A stretch of 41,696 bases of DNA. It comes from Pseudomonas maioricensis (GTDB taxonomy: Bacteria; Pseudomonadota; Gammaproteobacteria; Pseudomonadales; Pseudomonadaceae). Made by a program: the position numbers and the translations under genes. The stretch is from positions 1 to 41,696 of the forward strand of contig NZ_LOHG01000032.1 of assembly GCF_022790535.1 (NCBI RefSeq). The letters are read 5' to 3'. Within the stretch, counting starts at the first letter, position 1. Each line of letters starts with the position of its first letter. Below, piece by piece: positions 33,214 through 41,633 of the stretch. Below the pieces are notes generated by a model. The model was not told the DNA's origin, did no database searches, and saw only the letters and a program-made list of their open reading frames with translations.

Positions 33214-34638
33214 ATGATCCGAGCCTCCCGTTACCTCATTGTTTTCGCACTGGTGCTATTACCGTTTTCGGTCAGCGCCCGTCAGGCAGGGCCACAAGTT
33301 GCCGAGCACAAAACGGCTGTGCGCGATCTGCCGGCTATTCGCAGCAGCAAAGTATTGCGCGTGCTCGTTAATCAGAGTCGCAACAGCTCGGGCGATGCGA
33401 AAGGAGAGGAAATTGGCGTCGAATACCATCGACTGCAAGCTTTCGAAAAATACCTCAACGGCCATTCCCGGAATGGTCAGCAAGTCGTTTTCAAAGTCAT
33501 CCCCAGAGCCAAGAACCAGTTGCTCACCGCCTTACAGCGGGGCGAAGGCGATCTTGTTGCTCCAGGCGAACTGCTTGATACCCGTGAAGCCAAAGGCATC
33601 GAAGCCAGCGAGCCGATCATCAGTCATGTGCCGTTGGTTTTAGTCGGCGTCAGGGGCGCGCGCAGCTTCAAGCATATCGAGCAACTTTCCGGACGAACCT
33701 TGAGCCTGTCCGCGGGCAGCGCGGCCGATGAGGCGGTGCATCTTCTGAATCAGCGACTGGCCCTGCGCAAACTGGCGCCGGTGAAAATCGAGTGGGTCGA
33801 TCCCAGTCTTGCTGTAGAGGACGTGCTGGAGATGGTTCAGGCGGGCATCTTTCACCTGACAGTAGTCGAGCAGCCCATCGCCGAGCGTTGGGCCCGGGTT
33901 ATGCCCAAACTGCGAGTGGACCGTTCGTTGACGTTGAGCACCAACAGCGACATGAACTGGTTTGTGCGTCAGGATGCCACGATGCTGCGCGCAACCATCA
34001 ACGGTTTCCTGAAAGGTTACAAGCCGCCTGCGAATCAGGATCTGGCTTTCCAGAAGGCCTACAAAAACCTCTACAAAGTGCACAACCCGCTGGCCCGTGC
34101 GGATCGCCAACGTCTTGAGGAGTTGCGCCCGACCTTGCAGCGTCATGCTGACGCGCAGGGCATGGACTGGTTGAATCTGGCCGCGCTGGCCTTCAAGGAA
34201 TCAGGGCTTGAGCCGCAAGCGCAGGGCAGCGGCGGGGCAACCGGTTTGTTGCAGATCACGCCGTCCGCTGCCAAGCGGGTGGGCGTAGGCAACATCCAGT
34301 CCACCGATAGCAATGTGCAGGCCGGGGCGAAGTATCTGGCCCTGATTCGGCGCAAGTTTTTCGCCAGTTCCAGATTCAATGAGCGTGAACGTATGGCGTT
34401 TACCCTGGCGGCCTATAACCTTGGGCCGGAGCGTGTGCAGGGCATGCGCAAAGAAGCCAGGCGGCGAGGCCTCAACCCGGATCAATGGTTCTTCCAGACC
34501 GAGCGGGTGGCCATGGATCAGGCAGGTATGGGTGTGGTGAGCTACGTTAACAGTGTCAATAAGTACTATCTGGCGTTTGATCGGGAACGGGACTCACTGG
34601 AAAGCTCGTCTTCCAATAAAGTTACCGTCAAGAAGTAA
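33214..34638 (+). CDS. Solute-binding/lytic transglycosylase fusion (MltF-like)
   Basis: A 474-residue exported protein. The signal peptide covers residues 1-22 (cleavage after SVSA). Residues about 45-275 form a type 3 periplasmic solute-binding domain, with ALQRGEGDLVAPGELLD and DMNWFVRQDA segments. A lytic transglycosylase (SLT) domain follows at about 310-450, with probable catalytic E329 in AFKESGLEPQ, GATGLLQITPSAAKRVG and FTLAAYNLGPERVQGM. This is the MltF architecture, but there is no lipobox and the length and N-terminus differ from the classic MltF, so it is probably a paralogue. It likely trims peptidoglycan with allosteric control by muropeptides, as known for MltF. Confidence 0.92.
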   Translation: MIRASRYLIVFALVLLPFSVSARQAGPQVAEHKTAVRDLPAIRSSKVLRVLVNQSRNSSGDAKGEEIGVEYHRLQAFEKYLNGHSRNGQQVVFKVIPRAKNQLLTALQRGEGDLVAPGELLDTREAKGIEASEPIISHVPLVLVGVRGARSFKHIEQLSGRTLSLSAGSAADEAVHLLNQRLALRKLAPVKIEWVDPSLAVEDVLEMVQAGIFHLTVVEQPIAERWARVMPKLRVDRSLTLSTNSDMNWFVRQDATMLRATINGFLKGYKPPANQDLAFQKAYKNLYKVHNPLARADRQRLEELRPTLQRHADAQGMDWLNLAALAFKESGLEPQAQGSGGATGLLQITPSAAKRVGVGNIQSTDSNVQAGAKYLALIRRKFFASSRFNERERMAFTLAAYNLGPERVQGMRKEARRRGLNPDQWFFQTERVAMDQAGMGVVSYVNSVNKYYLAFDRERDSLESSSSNKVTVKK

Positions 34639-34674
34639 TCGAAAAAATAGATATTGATGGCGAGTTTTTTGCGA

Positions 34675-34702
34675 TTGTTACATTTGTGAATCCGATTATT
34701 AT
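34675..34702 (+). promoter_or_regulatory. Predicted sigma70 promoter of doxX
   Basis: TTGTTA (34675-34680) and TATTAT (34697-34702) with a 16-base spacer, about 34 bases before the doxX start codon, in an AT-rich gap. Matches are 4/6 and 5/6. Confidence 0.5.
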
Positions 34703-34735
34703 GGCGCCATCACCTTCATTCACGGAACGCACCAC

Positions 34736-35170
34736 ATGAACACTCAGATCAAATCGCTTTTCACCACTCGTGCTGGCTACGGCCTGACAGTTGTACGGAT
34801 TCTGGTTGGCATCATCTTTGTCGCCCATGGCAGCCAGAAACTGTTTGGCGCCTTTGGTGGTTATGGTCTGGAAGGCACTGGTCAATACATGGCGAGCCTG
34901 GGTCTGACGCCGGGTTATCTGATGGCGCTGTTGTCCGGGAGCGCGGAGTTCTTCGGTGGTCTGGGTCTGGTGGTGGGCTTGCTGGCACGTCCCGCAGCAT
35001 TGGTGCTGGCCGCTACGCTGGTGGTGGCAATCTTCTCGGTGCACATCAGCAACGGTCTGTTCATGGCCAATAATGGTTACGAGTTTGCACTGGCGCTGCT
35101 GGGTGGCGTGATTGCAGTGCTTATCGAAGGGGCAGGCAAGCTGTCCATTGACCGCACTATCGGCAACTGA
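34736..35170 (+). CDS. DoxX-family inner-membrane protein
   Basis: A 144-residue protein with four hydrophobic segments, typical of DoxX. Characteristic motifs are VVRILVGIIFVAHGSQKLFG near residue 18 and GSAEFFGGLGLVVGLLARPAAL near residue 64. Function is not well established; family members are linked to quinone- or thiol-related redox processes. It is a monocistronic unit: its own promoter is predicted upstream, and a strong terminator follows 28 bases after the stop. Confidence 0.93.
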   Translation: MNTQIKSLFTTRAGYGLTVVRILVGIIFVAHGSQKLFGAFGGYGLEGTGQYMASLGLTPGYLMALLSGSAEFFGGLGLVVGLLARPAALVLAATLVVAIFSVHISNGLFMANNGYEFALALLGGVIAVLIEGAGKLSIDRTIGN

Positions 35171-35198
35171 TCCGCACAACTGATCAATGCAGTGCTTG

Positions 35199-35226
35199 AA
35201 AGGCCCGCCCAGTGCGGGTCTTTTTT
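35199..35226 (+). terminator. Rho-independent terminator of doxX
   Basis: AAGGCCCGC and GCGGGTCTT form a 9-bp stem (one G-T pair) with a 5-base loop, followed by TTTTTT. It is the clearest intrinsic terminator in the window. Confidence 0.88.
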
Positions 35227-35260
35227 ATTCAGAAGCTAATCAGACGCGTGTTAATGGCAA

Positions 35261-35290
35261 TTGACAATCAACGGGCTGCTTCTCTACGAT
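35261..35290 (+). promoter_or_regulatory. Predicted sigma70 promoter of the 100-residue gene
   Basis: TTGACA (35261-35266, perfect -35) and TACGAT (35285-35290, 4/6) with an 18-base spacer. If used, the transcript would have a leader of about 155 bases before the start at 35452. Confidence 0.5.
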
Positions 35291-35451
35291 GCTGCTCATG
35301 CGCCGATTTAAACAACTACTTGCGGGGCGCCAGACAGGCATGAAGCTTGTCGATAGAAGTCCTCAGGGGCTTCGAAATACCGCTAAAGCGTTGGTTCGGT
35401 GTTGCCTCTCACCGCTGCCCAGCGGAGCATTTGAGGCTGAGACAAAACATC

Positions 35452-35754
35452 ATGAGCCACCCCGTCGTTCGCATTTCCCCGATTGCCACCCAGTTCTCCC
35501 GTCGCAACCCGAAAATTCTGCTGTGCGGTTCACACCAGCCCACCTTGCTGCGTTACCTGGACGGTCGTCCACGTCGCAACGGCGGACCTCACGCGTTTCT
35601 GATTCAGTTCGTCGATCCGCTACAGTCTCTGGCCAGCTTCAAAGACAACGAGTTCGACCTGGCGGTGGTTCAGGCGCCGTCTGCCGAGCGTGTGGAAGAA
35701 GTGGTGCGTGATCTGACGCGCATTGCCCGGCAGGGTTTGATTACGCGGTGTTGA
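35452..35754 (+). CDS. Conserved-looking small protein, unknown
   Basis: A 100-residue basic-to-neutral soluble protein without signal peptide or membrane segment. Visible features are a basic strand-rich N-terminus (ISPIATQFSRRNPKILLCGS), then HQPTLLRYLDGRP, and an amphipathic helix near the C-terminus (SAERVEEVVRDLTRIARQG). The ATG at 35452 is chosen because MSHPVVR begins the regular codon pattern; in-frame ATG at 35347 would add 35 residues of poor quality, and the ribosome-binding site is weak for both. A REPIN follows. I do not recognise the family. Confidence 0.7.
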   Translation: MSHPVVRISPIATQFSRRNPKILLCGSHQPTLLRYLDGRPRRNGGPHAFLIQFVDPLQSLASFKDNEFDLAVVQAPSAERVEEVVRDLTRIARQGLITRC

Positions 35755-35775
35755 GGTGTCTGAGCGCCTGATTTT

Positions 35776-35848
35776 TGTAGGCGCTGCCGAAGGCTGCGAT
35801 GGCGGCGTGTCAGGTTAAATGCTTCGCAGCCTTCGGCAGCTCCTACAG
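35776..35848. repeat. REPIN, GCCGAAGGCTGCGA family
   Basis: TGTAGGCGCTGCCGAAGGCT and AGCCTTCGGCAGCTCCTACA form inverted arms with one mismatch. It sits in the gap between the convergent 100-residue gene and greB and may serve as their shared 3' boundary. Confidence 0.9.
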
Positions 35849-35889
35849 GGTCGGCGGGTGAGGTACAGCGCGGTGGTTGAGCTGCTCTT

Positions 35890-36387
35890 TCAGAGGTAAT
35901 CAATCGCCACGATGTAGCAAAGCTGTTCGCCGGTTGGTGTCTGAACTTTCACTTCAGCGTCCAGCGCCTTGCCGATCAGGGCGCGGGCCAACGGCGAATC
36001 GATGCTGATCATGTTCAGCTTCAGGTCCAGTTCGTCAGGGCCGACGATTCGGTAGCGCGATTCCTTGCCGTCCTCATCTTCAATGGTCACCCAGGCGCCG
36101 AAGTAAACCTTGTTGATGTCGCTCGGGTGAGCGTCGACGACCTTCAGGCTTTCCAGCCGCTTGGTAAGGAAGCGCACGCGACTGTCGATCTCGCGGAGCA
36201 TTTTTTTGCCGTAGGTGTATTCCGCATTTTCCGAGCGATCGCCTTGGGCCGCCGCCTCGCTGACCGACTGAGTCACCTGTGGGCGACGTACATGCCATAA
36301 CTCATGAAGCTCGGCACGCATCCGCGCTTCACCCTCGGGAGTGATCAGCGCGGTGCCAGCGGTGCGGGGAGGGCGATAGCGGCTCAT
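35890..36387 (-). CDS. greB: Transcription elongation factor GreB
   Basis: A 165-residue cleavage factor that rescues backtracked RNA polymerase. The N-terminal coiled-coil spans about residues 15-85 and includes the acidic tip region in DRSENAEYTYGKKMLREIDSR; the C-terminal FKBP-like domain contains GAWVTIEDEDGKE and ISIDSPLARALIGK. GreB is favoured over GreA by the coiled-coil wording AAAQGDRSENAEYTYGKK and the length. It is 36 bases downstream of the ABC permease on the same strand, so it may be partly read from that operon. Confidence 0.93.
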   Translation of the reverse strand: MSRYRPPRTAGTALITPEGEARMRAELHELWHVRRPQVTQSVSEAAAQGDRSENAEYTYGKKMLREIDSRVRFLTKRLESLKVVDAHPSDINKVYFGAWVTIEDEDGKESRYRIVGPDELDLKLNMISIDSPLARALIGKALDAEVKVQTPTGEQLCYIVAIDYL

Positions 36388-36423
36388 GGATTGTCGTTGT
36401 ATGAAACACGGGCGCGCAGTCTA

Positions 36424-38934
36424 TCAGCCATCGCGCAACACCGTCAGCGGGCTGACATTCAGTGCTCTGCGGGTACCGAATACACCTGCACCACCGACCA
36501 GCAACGCGCCAATCACTGGCAGCAACAGCAGCCAGGCGTGAGGAGCCCAATCCAGGTTAAAGGCGTAGCGGTACAGCGCGAACGTCACCAATTCGCAACC
36601 CAGTGCAGCCAACAGACCGCTGACTGCGCCGAGGAGGCCGAACTCGATTCTTCGTGCCTTGATCAGCAATGCTCGTTCCGCACCCAAAGCCCGTACGAGC
36701 GCACCTTGGCGAATGCGCTCATCAAGGGTCGCCTGCAATCCGGAAAACAGCACGGCGATGCCGGCTGCCAGAACGAACAGTAGAACGAACTGCACTGCCA
36801 GCGTGACCTGATCCAGAATGCTGCGTACCTGCGCCAGCAGTGCTTCGACGCCCAGAATGCTGATAGCCGGGAAGGTGCGTGACAGTTCGACGATCTGTTT
36901 GTCGTTGCCAGCAGGCAGATAGAAGCTGGTCATGTAGGTGGTAGGCAGATCCTGCAAGGTGCCTGGCTGGAAGATGATGAAAAAGTTCGGCTGGAAGGTG
37001 TCCCAGTTAACGTCACGCAGGCTGGTGACGACGGCCTCGCGACTCATGCCGCCGACCATGAAGTTCAGCCGGTCGCCCAGCTTGATCTGCAGGCTCTCGG
37101 CCAGTTTGGTCTCTACCGAAACCCCTGGAGTTGTGCTGGTTTCACCGTTGGCAGGCCACCAGTTGCCCGCGGTCAGAGTGTTGCCTTCCGGCATGGTTGC
37201 CGACCAGGTCAGGTTCAGGTCGCGGCGTGTGGCGTTTTCCCCGCGGGAATCCTTGGTCACGAAGTCGCTCACCGGCTTATCGTTGATGTTCAACAGACGA
37301 CCGGGTACCACCGGATAGAGGGGAGCTGCATGAGGTGAAAGCTTGCTGATCTGCTGACTGAAGGCGTCTTTCTGATCCGGCAGCACATTGAGCACGAAGT
37401 AGTTTGGCGCATCCTTGGGTAGCTGGTTTTGCCAGGTGTCCAGCAGTTCGCCGCGCAGCAGTGCGATCAAGCCCATGGACAACAGAATCAAACCAAACGC
37501 CAGAGACTGCCCTGCCGCAGCCATGGGGTAGCGTAGCAACTGCCCCAGTCCCAGGCGCCATGGCAGAGAAGCGCGGGCCAACAGGCGTCGCAGACTTTTC
37601 AGGGCCAGCAACAATAAGCCGCCAAGCACTACCGCAGCAATTACGCCGCCACCGAGCAAGGCAAACGTCAGCACCAGATCAAGGCTCAAGCGCCACATGA
37701 TCAAACCCAGGGCGAGCAGGGCGGCGCCATACACCAGCCATGAGCTGGCCGGGATTGGCAGCATGTCACGGCGCAGTACGCGCAGCGGGGGAACACGGCC
37801 CAACGCTGCAAGCGGTGGCAGGGCAAAACCTGCGAGTGCGACCAGACCAGTGCCGATACCCGCCAAGGCGGGCATCAAGCCACCTGGCGGAACAGTAGCT
37901 GGCAGCAGGTTATGCAGCAGACCGAACAGCGCCAGTTGCGCCAGCCAGCCCAGCAATGCGCCGCTCAATGCCGCGAGCAGGCCGAGCATGGCCAGCTGCA
38001 AACTGAACAGCACCAACGCTTCATTGCGCGACAGGCCCAGGCAGCGCATCAGCGCGCTGGCATCAAAACGGCGTACGGCGAAACGTGCAGCCGACAGCGC
38101 AACCGCGACACCGGCAAGCAGCACCGCAACGAGGCTGGCCATATTCAGATAACGTTCAGCCTTGCCGAGCGCGCCACCAATCTGTTGGCTGCCGTCACGG
38201 GCGTCCTTGATTTCCTGATGCGGCTCCAGGCCAGGCTCTATAGCTTTGCGATACGCGGCAAGCGCTTCAGGCGGGCCGCTCCACATTTCCCGATAACTGA
38301 CGCGACTGCCGGGCTGCACGACTCCGGTACCTTGCAGGTCGGCCATGTTGATCATGACCCGCGGCGTCAGGCTATAAAAGTTACCGGCACGATCAGGCTC
38401 GTAGGTCAGAACGCGAGTCAGCTTGAGCGTTTTGGAACCCACATCAATATCGTCGCCAACTTTCAGATCCACTGCCGGAAACAGCCGGGACTCGGCCCAG
38501 GCTTCGCCGGGTTTCGGGCCACGGCTGACTTCTTCCGGCTGGTAAAGGTCGGCAGCGCTTTTCAGCTCGCCGCGCAACGGATATGAACCGTCGACCGCCT
38601 TGATGCTGGATAACTGGATCCCGGCGTCTGTTGCAATGACCGTGGAAAATACGACGATTTGTGCGTGGTCGAGCTTGAGTGCTTCGCCTGCCTGGATCTG
38701 CTCAGGCTTGGCCGGGCTTGAGCCTTCCACCACCAGATCGGCACCGAGAAACTCGGTGGCGCGCAACAGCATCGCGCCATTCAGGCGGGCACCGAAGTAG
38801 CCGATGGCGGTGCTGGCGGCTACGGCGACCAGCAACGCAAAGAACAGAACCCGTAATTCACCCGCGCGGGCGTCGCGCAGTAGTTGACGGGTGGCGAGGG
38901 TGAGCAGGCGCAGAAACGGCAGGCGTACCATCAA
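36424..38934 (-). CDS. FtsX-like ABC transporter permease (YbbP type)
   Basis: An 836-residue inner-membrane permease: one N-terminal membrane span, a large periplasmic MacB-type domain (about residues 45-250), three spans with the first FtsX core (about 265-400), extra spans, a second periplasmic domain (about 520-690) and a second FtsX core (about 710-830). It overlaps the partner ATPase gene by 4 bases. In E. coli the equivalent YbbA-YbbP pair also lies beside tesA. Lipid or lysophospholipid-related handling is a plausible role, inferred only from that neighbourhood. Confidence 0.92.
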   Translation of the reverse strand: MMVRLPFLRLLTLATRQLLRDARAGELRVLFFALLVAVAASTAIGYFGARLNGAMLLRATEFLGADLVVEGSSPAKPEQIQAGEALKLDHAQIVVFSTVIATDAGIQLSSIKAVDGSYPLRGELKSAADLYQPEEVSRGPKPGEAWAESRLFPAVDLKVGDDIDVGSKTLKLTRVLTYEPDRAGNFYSLTPRVMINMADLQGTGVVQPGSRVSYREMWSGPPEALAAYRKAIEPGLEPHQEIKDARDGSQQIGGALGKAERYLNMASLVAVLLAGVAVALSAARFAVRRFDASALMRCLGLSRNEALVLFSLQLAMLGLLAALSGALLGWLAQLALFGLLHNLLPATVPPGGLMPALAGIGTGLVALAGFALPPLAALGRVPPLRVLRRDMLPIPASSWLVYGAALLALGLIMWRLSLDLVLTFALLGGGVIAAVVLGGLLLLALKSLRRLLARASLPWRLGLGQLLRYPMAAAGQSLAFGLILLSMGLIALLRGELLDTWQNQLPKDAPNYFVLNVLPDQKDAFSQQISKLSPHAAPLYPVVPGRLLNINDKPVSDFVTKDSRGENATRRDLNLTWSATMPEGNTLTAGNWWPANGETSTTPGVSVETKLAESLQIKLGDRLNFMVGGMSREAVVTSLRDVNWDTFQPNFFIIFQPGTLQDLPTTYMTSFYLPAGNDKQIVELSRTFPAISILGVEALLAQVRSILDQVTLAVQFVLLFVLAAGIAVLFSGLQATLDERIRQGALVRALGAERALLIKARRIEFGLLGAVSGLLAALGCELVTFALYRYAFNLDWAPHAWLLLLPVIGALLVGGAGVFGTRRALNVSPLTVLRDG

Positions 38935-39614
38935 GGCTCCAGTGGGGCGACCAGACGGCCACCTTCAAGACGGATCAGGCGTCGGCAGCGGTGTGCCAGA
39001 CGTTCGTCGTGGGTGACCAGTACCAGCGTGGTACCGCGCTCCTTATTCAGTTCGAACAGCAAGTCGCTGATACGTTCGCCGGTCTGGCTGTCCAGGTTGC
39101 CGGTAGGTTCATCAGCGAACAGCACCGAGGGGTCGGCCGCGAATGCACGAGCGATGGCGACCCGTTGCTGTTCGCCTCCGGACAACTGGCGGGGCGTATG
39201 AGTCAGGCGCTTGCCCAGCCCGACACGCTCAAGAAGGACTCTGGCCTGATCGCGAGCGTCCTTGCGGCCTTCCAGTTCCATAGGCAGCATGACGTTTTCC
39301 AGCGCGTTTAGGCTGTCGAGCAACTGGAATGACTGGAATACAAAACCCACGTGTTCCGCGCGAACCCGGGCGCGTTGATCTTCGTCCAGCTCACTCAGGT
39401 TGCGTCCCGCCAGAATCACTGCACCGGAGCTGGGCAAGTCGAGACCGGCCAGCAGGCCGAGCAGGGTTGATTTGCCAGAGCCGGACGCGCCGACGATGGC
39501 CAGACTGTCGCCCTTGTTTAGTTCCAGAGAGAGTTCGTGCAGGATGGTCAGGTCACCTTCGGTGCTGGGGACCACTTTGTTGAGGCTCAGAGCACTGAGA
39601 ATACTTTCACTCAT
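38931..39614 (-). CDS. ABC transporter ATPase (YbbA/LolD type)
   Basis: A 227-residue ATPase of the LolD/MacB group. Walker A is GASGSGKST near residue 42, the Q-loop is FVFQSFQLLDSLNALENVMLP, the signature LSGGEQQRVAIARAFA is near residue 143, and Walker B is PSVLFADEPTGNLDSQTGE. The ATG at 39614 starts at MSESILSAL; the frame is open upstream through tesA but has no support. The start codon is only 10 bases from the divergent tesA start, so both promoters must overlap the neighbouring coding sequence. Confidence 0.95.
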   Translation of the reverse strand: MSESILSALSLNKVVPSTEGDLTILHELSLELNKGDSLAIVGASGSGKSTLLGLLAGLDLPSSGAVILAGRNLSELDEDQRARVRAEHVGFVFQSFQLLDSLNALENVMLPMELEGRKDARDQARVLLERVGLGKRLTHTPRQLSGGEQQRVAIARAFAADPSVLFADEPTGNLDSQTGERISDLLFELNKERGTTLVLVTHDERLAHRCRRLIRLEGGRLVAPLEP

Positions 39615-39624
39615 GGAGAATCCG

Positions 39625-40230
39625 ATGCGTGCGTGGTTTTTAAGTGCTGGCCTGGGTTTGCTGTTGCTGTCACAAGGCGCAGCGGCGGGCACAGTATTGA
39701 TCGTTGGGGATAGTATCAGCGCGGCTTTCGGCCTGGATACCCGCGTAGGCTGGGTAGCCTTGCTTGAGCAGCGCATGAAGCAAGAGGGTTTCACCGATAA
39801 AGTGATCAATGCCTCTATCAGCGGTGATACCAGTGCAGGAGGCCAGGCGCGGCTACCTGCGCTGCTTGCAGAGCACAAGCCAGAACTGGTGATCCTTGAA
39901 CTGGGGGGCAATGATGGCTTGCGTGGCCAGCAGCCAACTCAATTGCAACAAAACCTTGCATCGATGATTGATCGCTCCCGGGACGCTGGCGCCAGGGTGC
40001 TTTTGCTGGGGATGCAGATCCCGCCGAACTACGGGCCGCGCTATACCAATGCATTCAAGGCGGTTTACAGCAACCTTGCTGACGAGAAGAAAGTGCCGCT
40101 GGTGCCGTTCTTTCTCGAGGGCGTGGGCGGTGTCCCCGAACTGATGCAGGCTGACGGATTGCATCCAGCGGCAGGTGCCCAGCAAAAGTTGCTGGAAAAT
40201 GTCTGGCCGACGCTAAAACCGCTGCTTTGA
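39625..40230 (+). CDS. tesA: Acyl-CoA thioesterase I / lysophospholipase L1 (SGNH hydrolase)
   Basis: A 201-residue periplasmic esterase. The signal peptide is residues 1-21 (ends GAAA-G). Catalytic S30 is in block I GDSIS, block III is GGNDGLRG near residue 93, and the Asp-His pair is in DGLHPAAGAQ near residue 177. It hydrolyses acyl-CoA, lysophospholipid and ester substrates. GGAG lies 6 bases before the ATG at 39625. The head-to-head arrangement with the YbbA-type ATPase is conserved with E. coli, which supports the name. Confidence 0.95.
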   Translation: MRAWFLSAGLGLLLLSQGAAAGTVLIVGDSISAAFGLDTRVGWVALLEQRMKQEGFTDKVINASISGDTSAGGQARLPALLAEHKPELVILELGGNDGLRGQQPTQLQQNLASMIDRSRDAGARVLLLGMQIPPNYGPRYTNAFKAVYSNLADEKKVPLVPFFLEGVGGVPELMQADGLHPAAGAQQKLLENVWPTLKPLL

Positions 40231-40286
40231 GGCTTTTCTAGCGGGGGGCTTTCGGCTAAGGTGGCGCCCCCAATCTGGAGCCCTCC

Positions 40287-40580
40287 ATGCCACGTCCCGC
40301 CTGGTCGCTGTTTGCCTATCAAATGATCGAGCCCGATGAGCAGCTCGACCTGTTCGCGTGCCAGGAAGTCAAGGTGCATTTGGTTGCTCGTCAGCTTGAA
40401 CTGGGCGGCACCGTAGACCGCACGCTGTGCGGGACGTTGTTGCCCGCGCAGCCACGCTGGTCACTGGTCGCACGCGAGGTTTTCCGTGATGAGCGGCTAT
40501 GCTCGCTGTGTCGCGCCATCGTCGAAGCGCAGAAGCGGGGCACCAGACCGATCTGGCCTGAATTGCGATTCATGGAGTAA
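40287..40580 (+). CDS. Small protein of unknown function
   Basis: A 97-residue protein without signal peptide or membrane segment. The C-terminal part has a single CxxC pair in DERLCSLCRAIVEAQKRG, plus another Cys near residues 24 and 48, so metal binding is possible but not shown. GGAG lies 6 bases before the ATG. It lies between tesA and the L,D-transpeptidase, all on the + strand, with 56- and 84-base gaps. I do not recognise the family. Confidence 0.75.
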   Translation: MPRPAWSLFAYQMIEPDEQLDLFACQEVKVHLVARQLELGGTVDRTLCGTLLPAQPRWSLVAREVFRDERLCSLCRAIVEAQKRGTRPIWPELRFME

Positions 40581-40664
40581 ATTGCGGGTTGGCTCCCGGT
40601 CCAGCAGGTCTGGGTGTACAATTTGCCACTTTCACTACCCGCCGTATTGCCCAAGGATTTCCGG

Positions 40665-41633
40665 ATGTTGTTGCGCATTCCAGCCGTTACCCGCTGCCTG
40701 TCGCTTGCTGCACTGTGTGCGGCGGGCTCCGTTTCCGCTTTGGAATTCCCTTTGCCGCCACCGGGCGAAGACATCATCGGCCAGGTACAGACCGTTACTG
40801 CCAGATACGAAGATACCTTCGCTGACCTGGGCACTAAGTACGATCTGGGGTATCTGGAAATGATCGCGGCCAACCCGGGCGTCGATCCCTGGTTGCCGGG
40901 CGCGGGTACCCAGATTGTGCTGCCGACCCGTTTCATACTGCCGCCCGGCCCGCGCGAGGGCATTGTGATCAACCTGTCCGAATACCGGATGTACTACTAC
41001 CCAAAAGGTCAGAACGTCGTTCACACCTATCCGCTGGGTATTGGTCGTGAAGGTTGGGGGTCGCCTATCGGCGTCACCAAGGTGATCGCCAAGACGCCTA
41101 ATCCGACCTGGACGCCACCGGCTTCGATCCGCGCAGAGCACGCTGCTGATGGCGATCCGTTGCCAAACGTGGTGCCAGCGGGTCCGGACAATCCTCTGGG
41201 GCCGTTCAAGTTTGGTCTGGGGATGTCGGGTTACCTGATCCACGGTTCGAACAAGAAGTTCGGTATTGGCATGCGCACCAGTCACGGCTGCTTCCGTATG
41301 TATAACAACAACGTGCTGGAGCTGGCTGATATGGCGCCGGTGGGGACTACCGTGCGGATTATTGCCGAGCCTTACAAGTTTGGTTTGAGCGGTGGCAAGG
41401 TTTATCTGGAGGCGCATACGCCGGTGGATGACAACGGTAACCCGTCCGTGGTTGATAAGCACACGGCGGTGATCAATGCGCTGCTCAAGCGTGAAGACCT
41501 GGCTAATAACCTGCGCATGAATTGGGATCTGGTACGTGATGTGGTTGCGGCTGAGGATGGTATGCCGGTTGAAATCGCGGTGCCGGGTGCTGCGGTGGCT
41601 GCTAGTCTGCAGGATTCGATTCCGTTGCAGTGA
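40665..41633 (+). CDS. Periplasmic L,D-transpeptidase (ErfK/YbiS type)
   Basis: A 322-residue exported enzyme. The signal peptide covers about residues 1-25 (SVSA then LEF). A LysM-like segment (TVTARYEDTFADLGTKYDLG, then NPGVDPWLPGAGTQIVLP) lies at about 36-83, followed by the YkuD domain at about 95-230. The catalytic motif is complete, with H193 in LIHGSN and the nucleophile C209 in SHGCFRMYN. Such enzymes attach Braun lipoprotein to peptidoglycan or make 3-3 cross-links; which one is not settled. The ATG at 40665 follows AAGGAT by 8 bases; an upstream start at 40614 would displace the signal peptide. Confidence 0.94.
   Translation: MLLRIPAVTRCLSLAALCAAGSVSALEFPLPPPGEDIIGQVQTVTARYEDTFADLGTKYDLGYLEMIAANPGVDPWLPGAGTQIVLPTRFILPPGPREGIVINLSEYRMYYYPKGQNVVHTYPLGIGREGWGSPIGVTKVIAKTPNPTWTPPASIRAEHAADGDPLPNVVPAGPDNPLGPFKFGLGMSGYLIHGSNKKFGIGMRTSHGCFRMYNNNVLELADMAPVGTTVRIIAEPYKFGLSGGKVYLEAHTPVDDNGNPSVVDKHTAVINALLKREDLANNLRMNWDLVRDVVAAEDGMPVEIAVPGAAVAASLQDSIPLQ

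Noticed and set aside
35289..35711. 140-residue frame overlapping the 100-residue gene
   Set aside because: Arg/Ser-rich out-of-frame translation without motifs. The frame starting at 35452 has a more protein-like composition, though neither start is strong.
40235..40275. G-run/C-run inverted repeat after tesA as a terminator
   Set aside because: The pairing is essentially five G with five C around a long loop, without a T-run; too weak to call.
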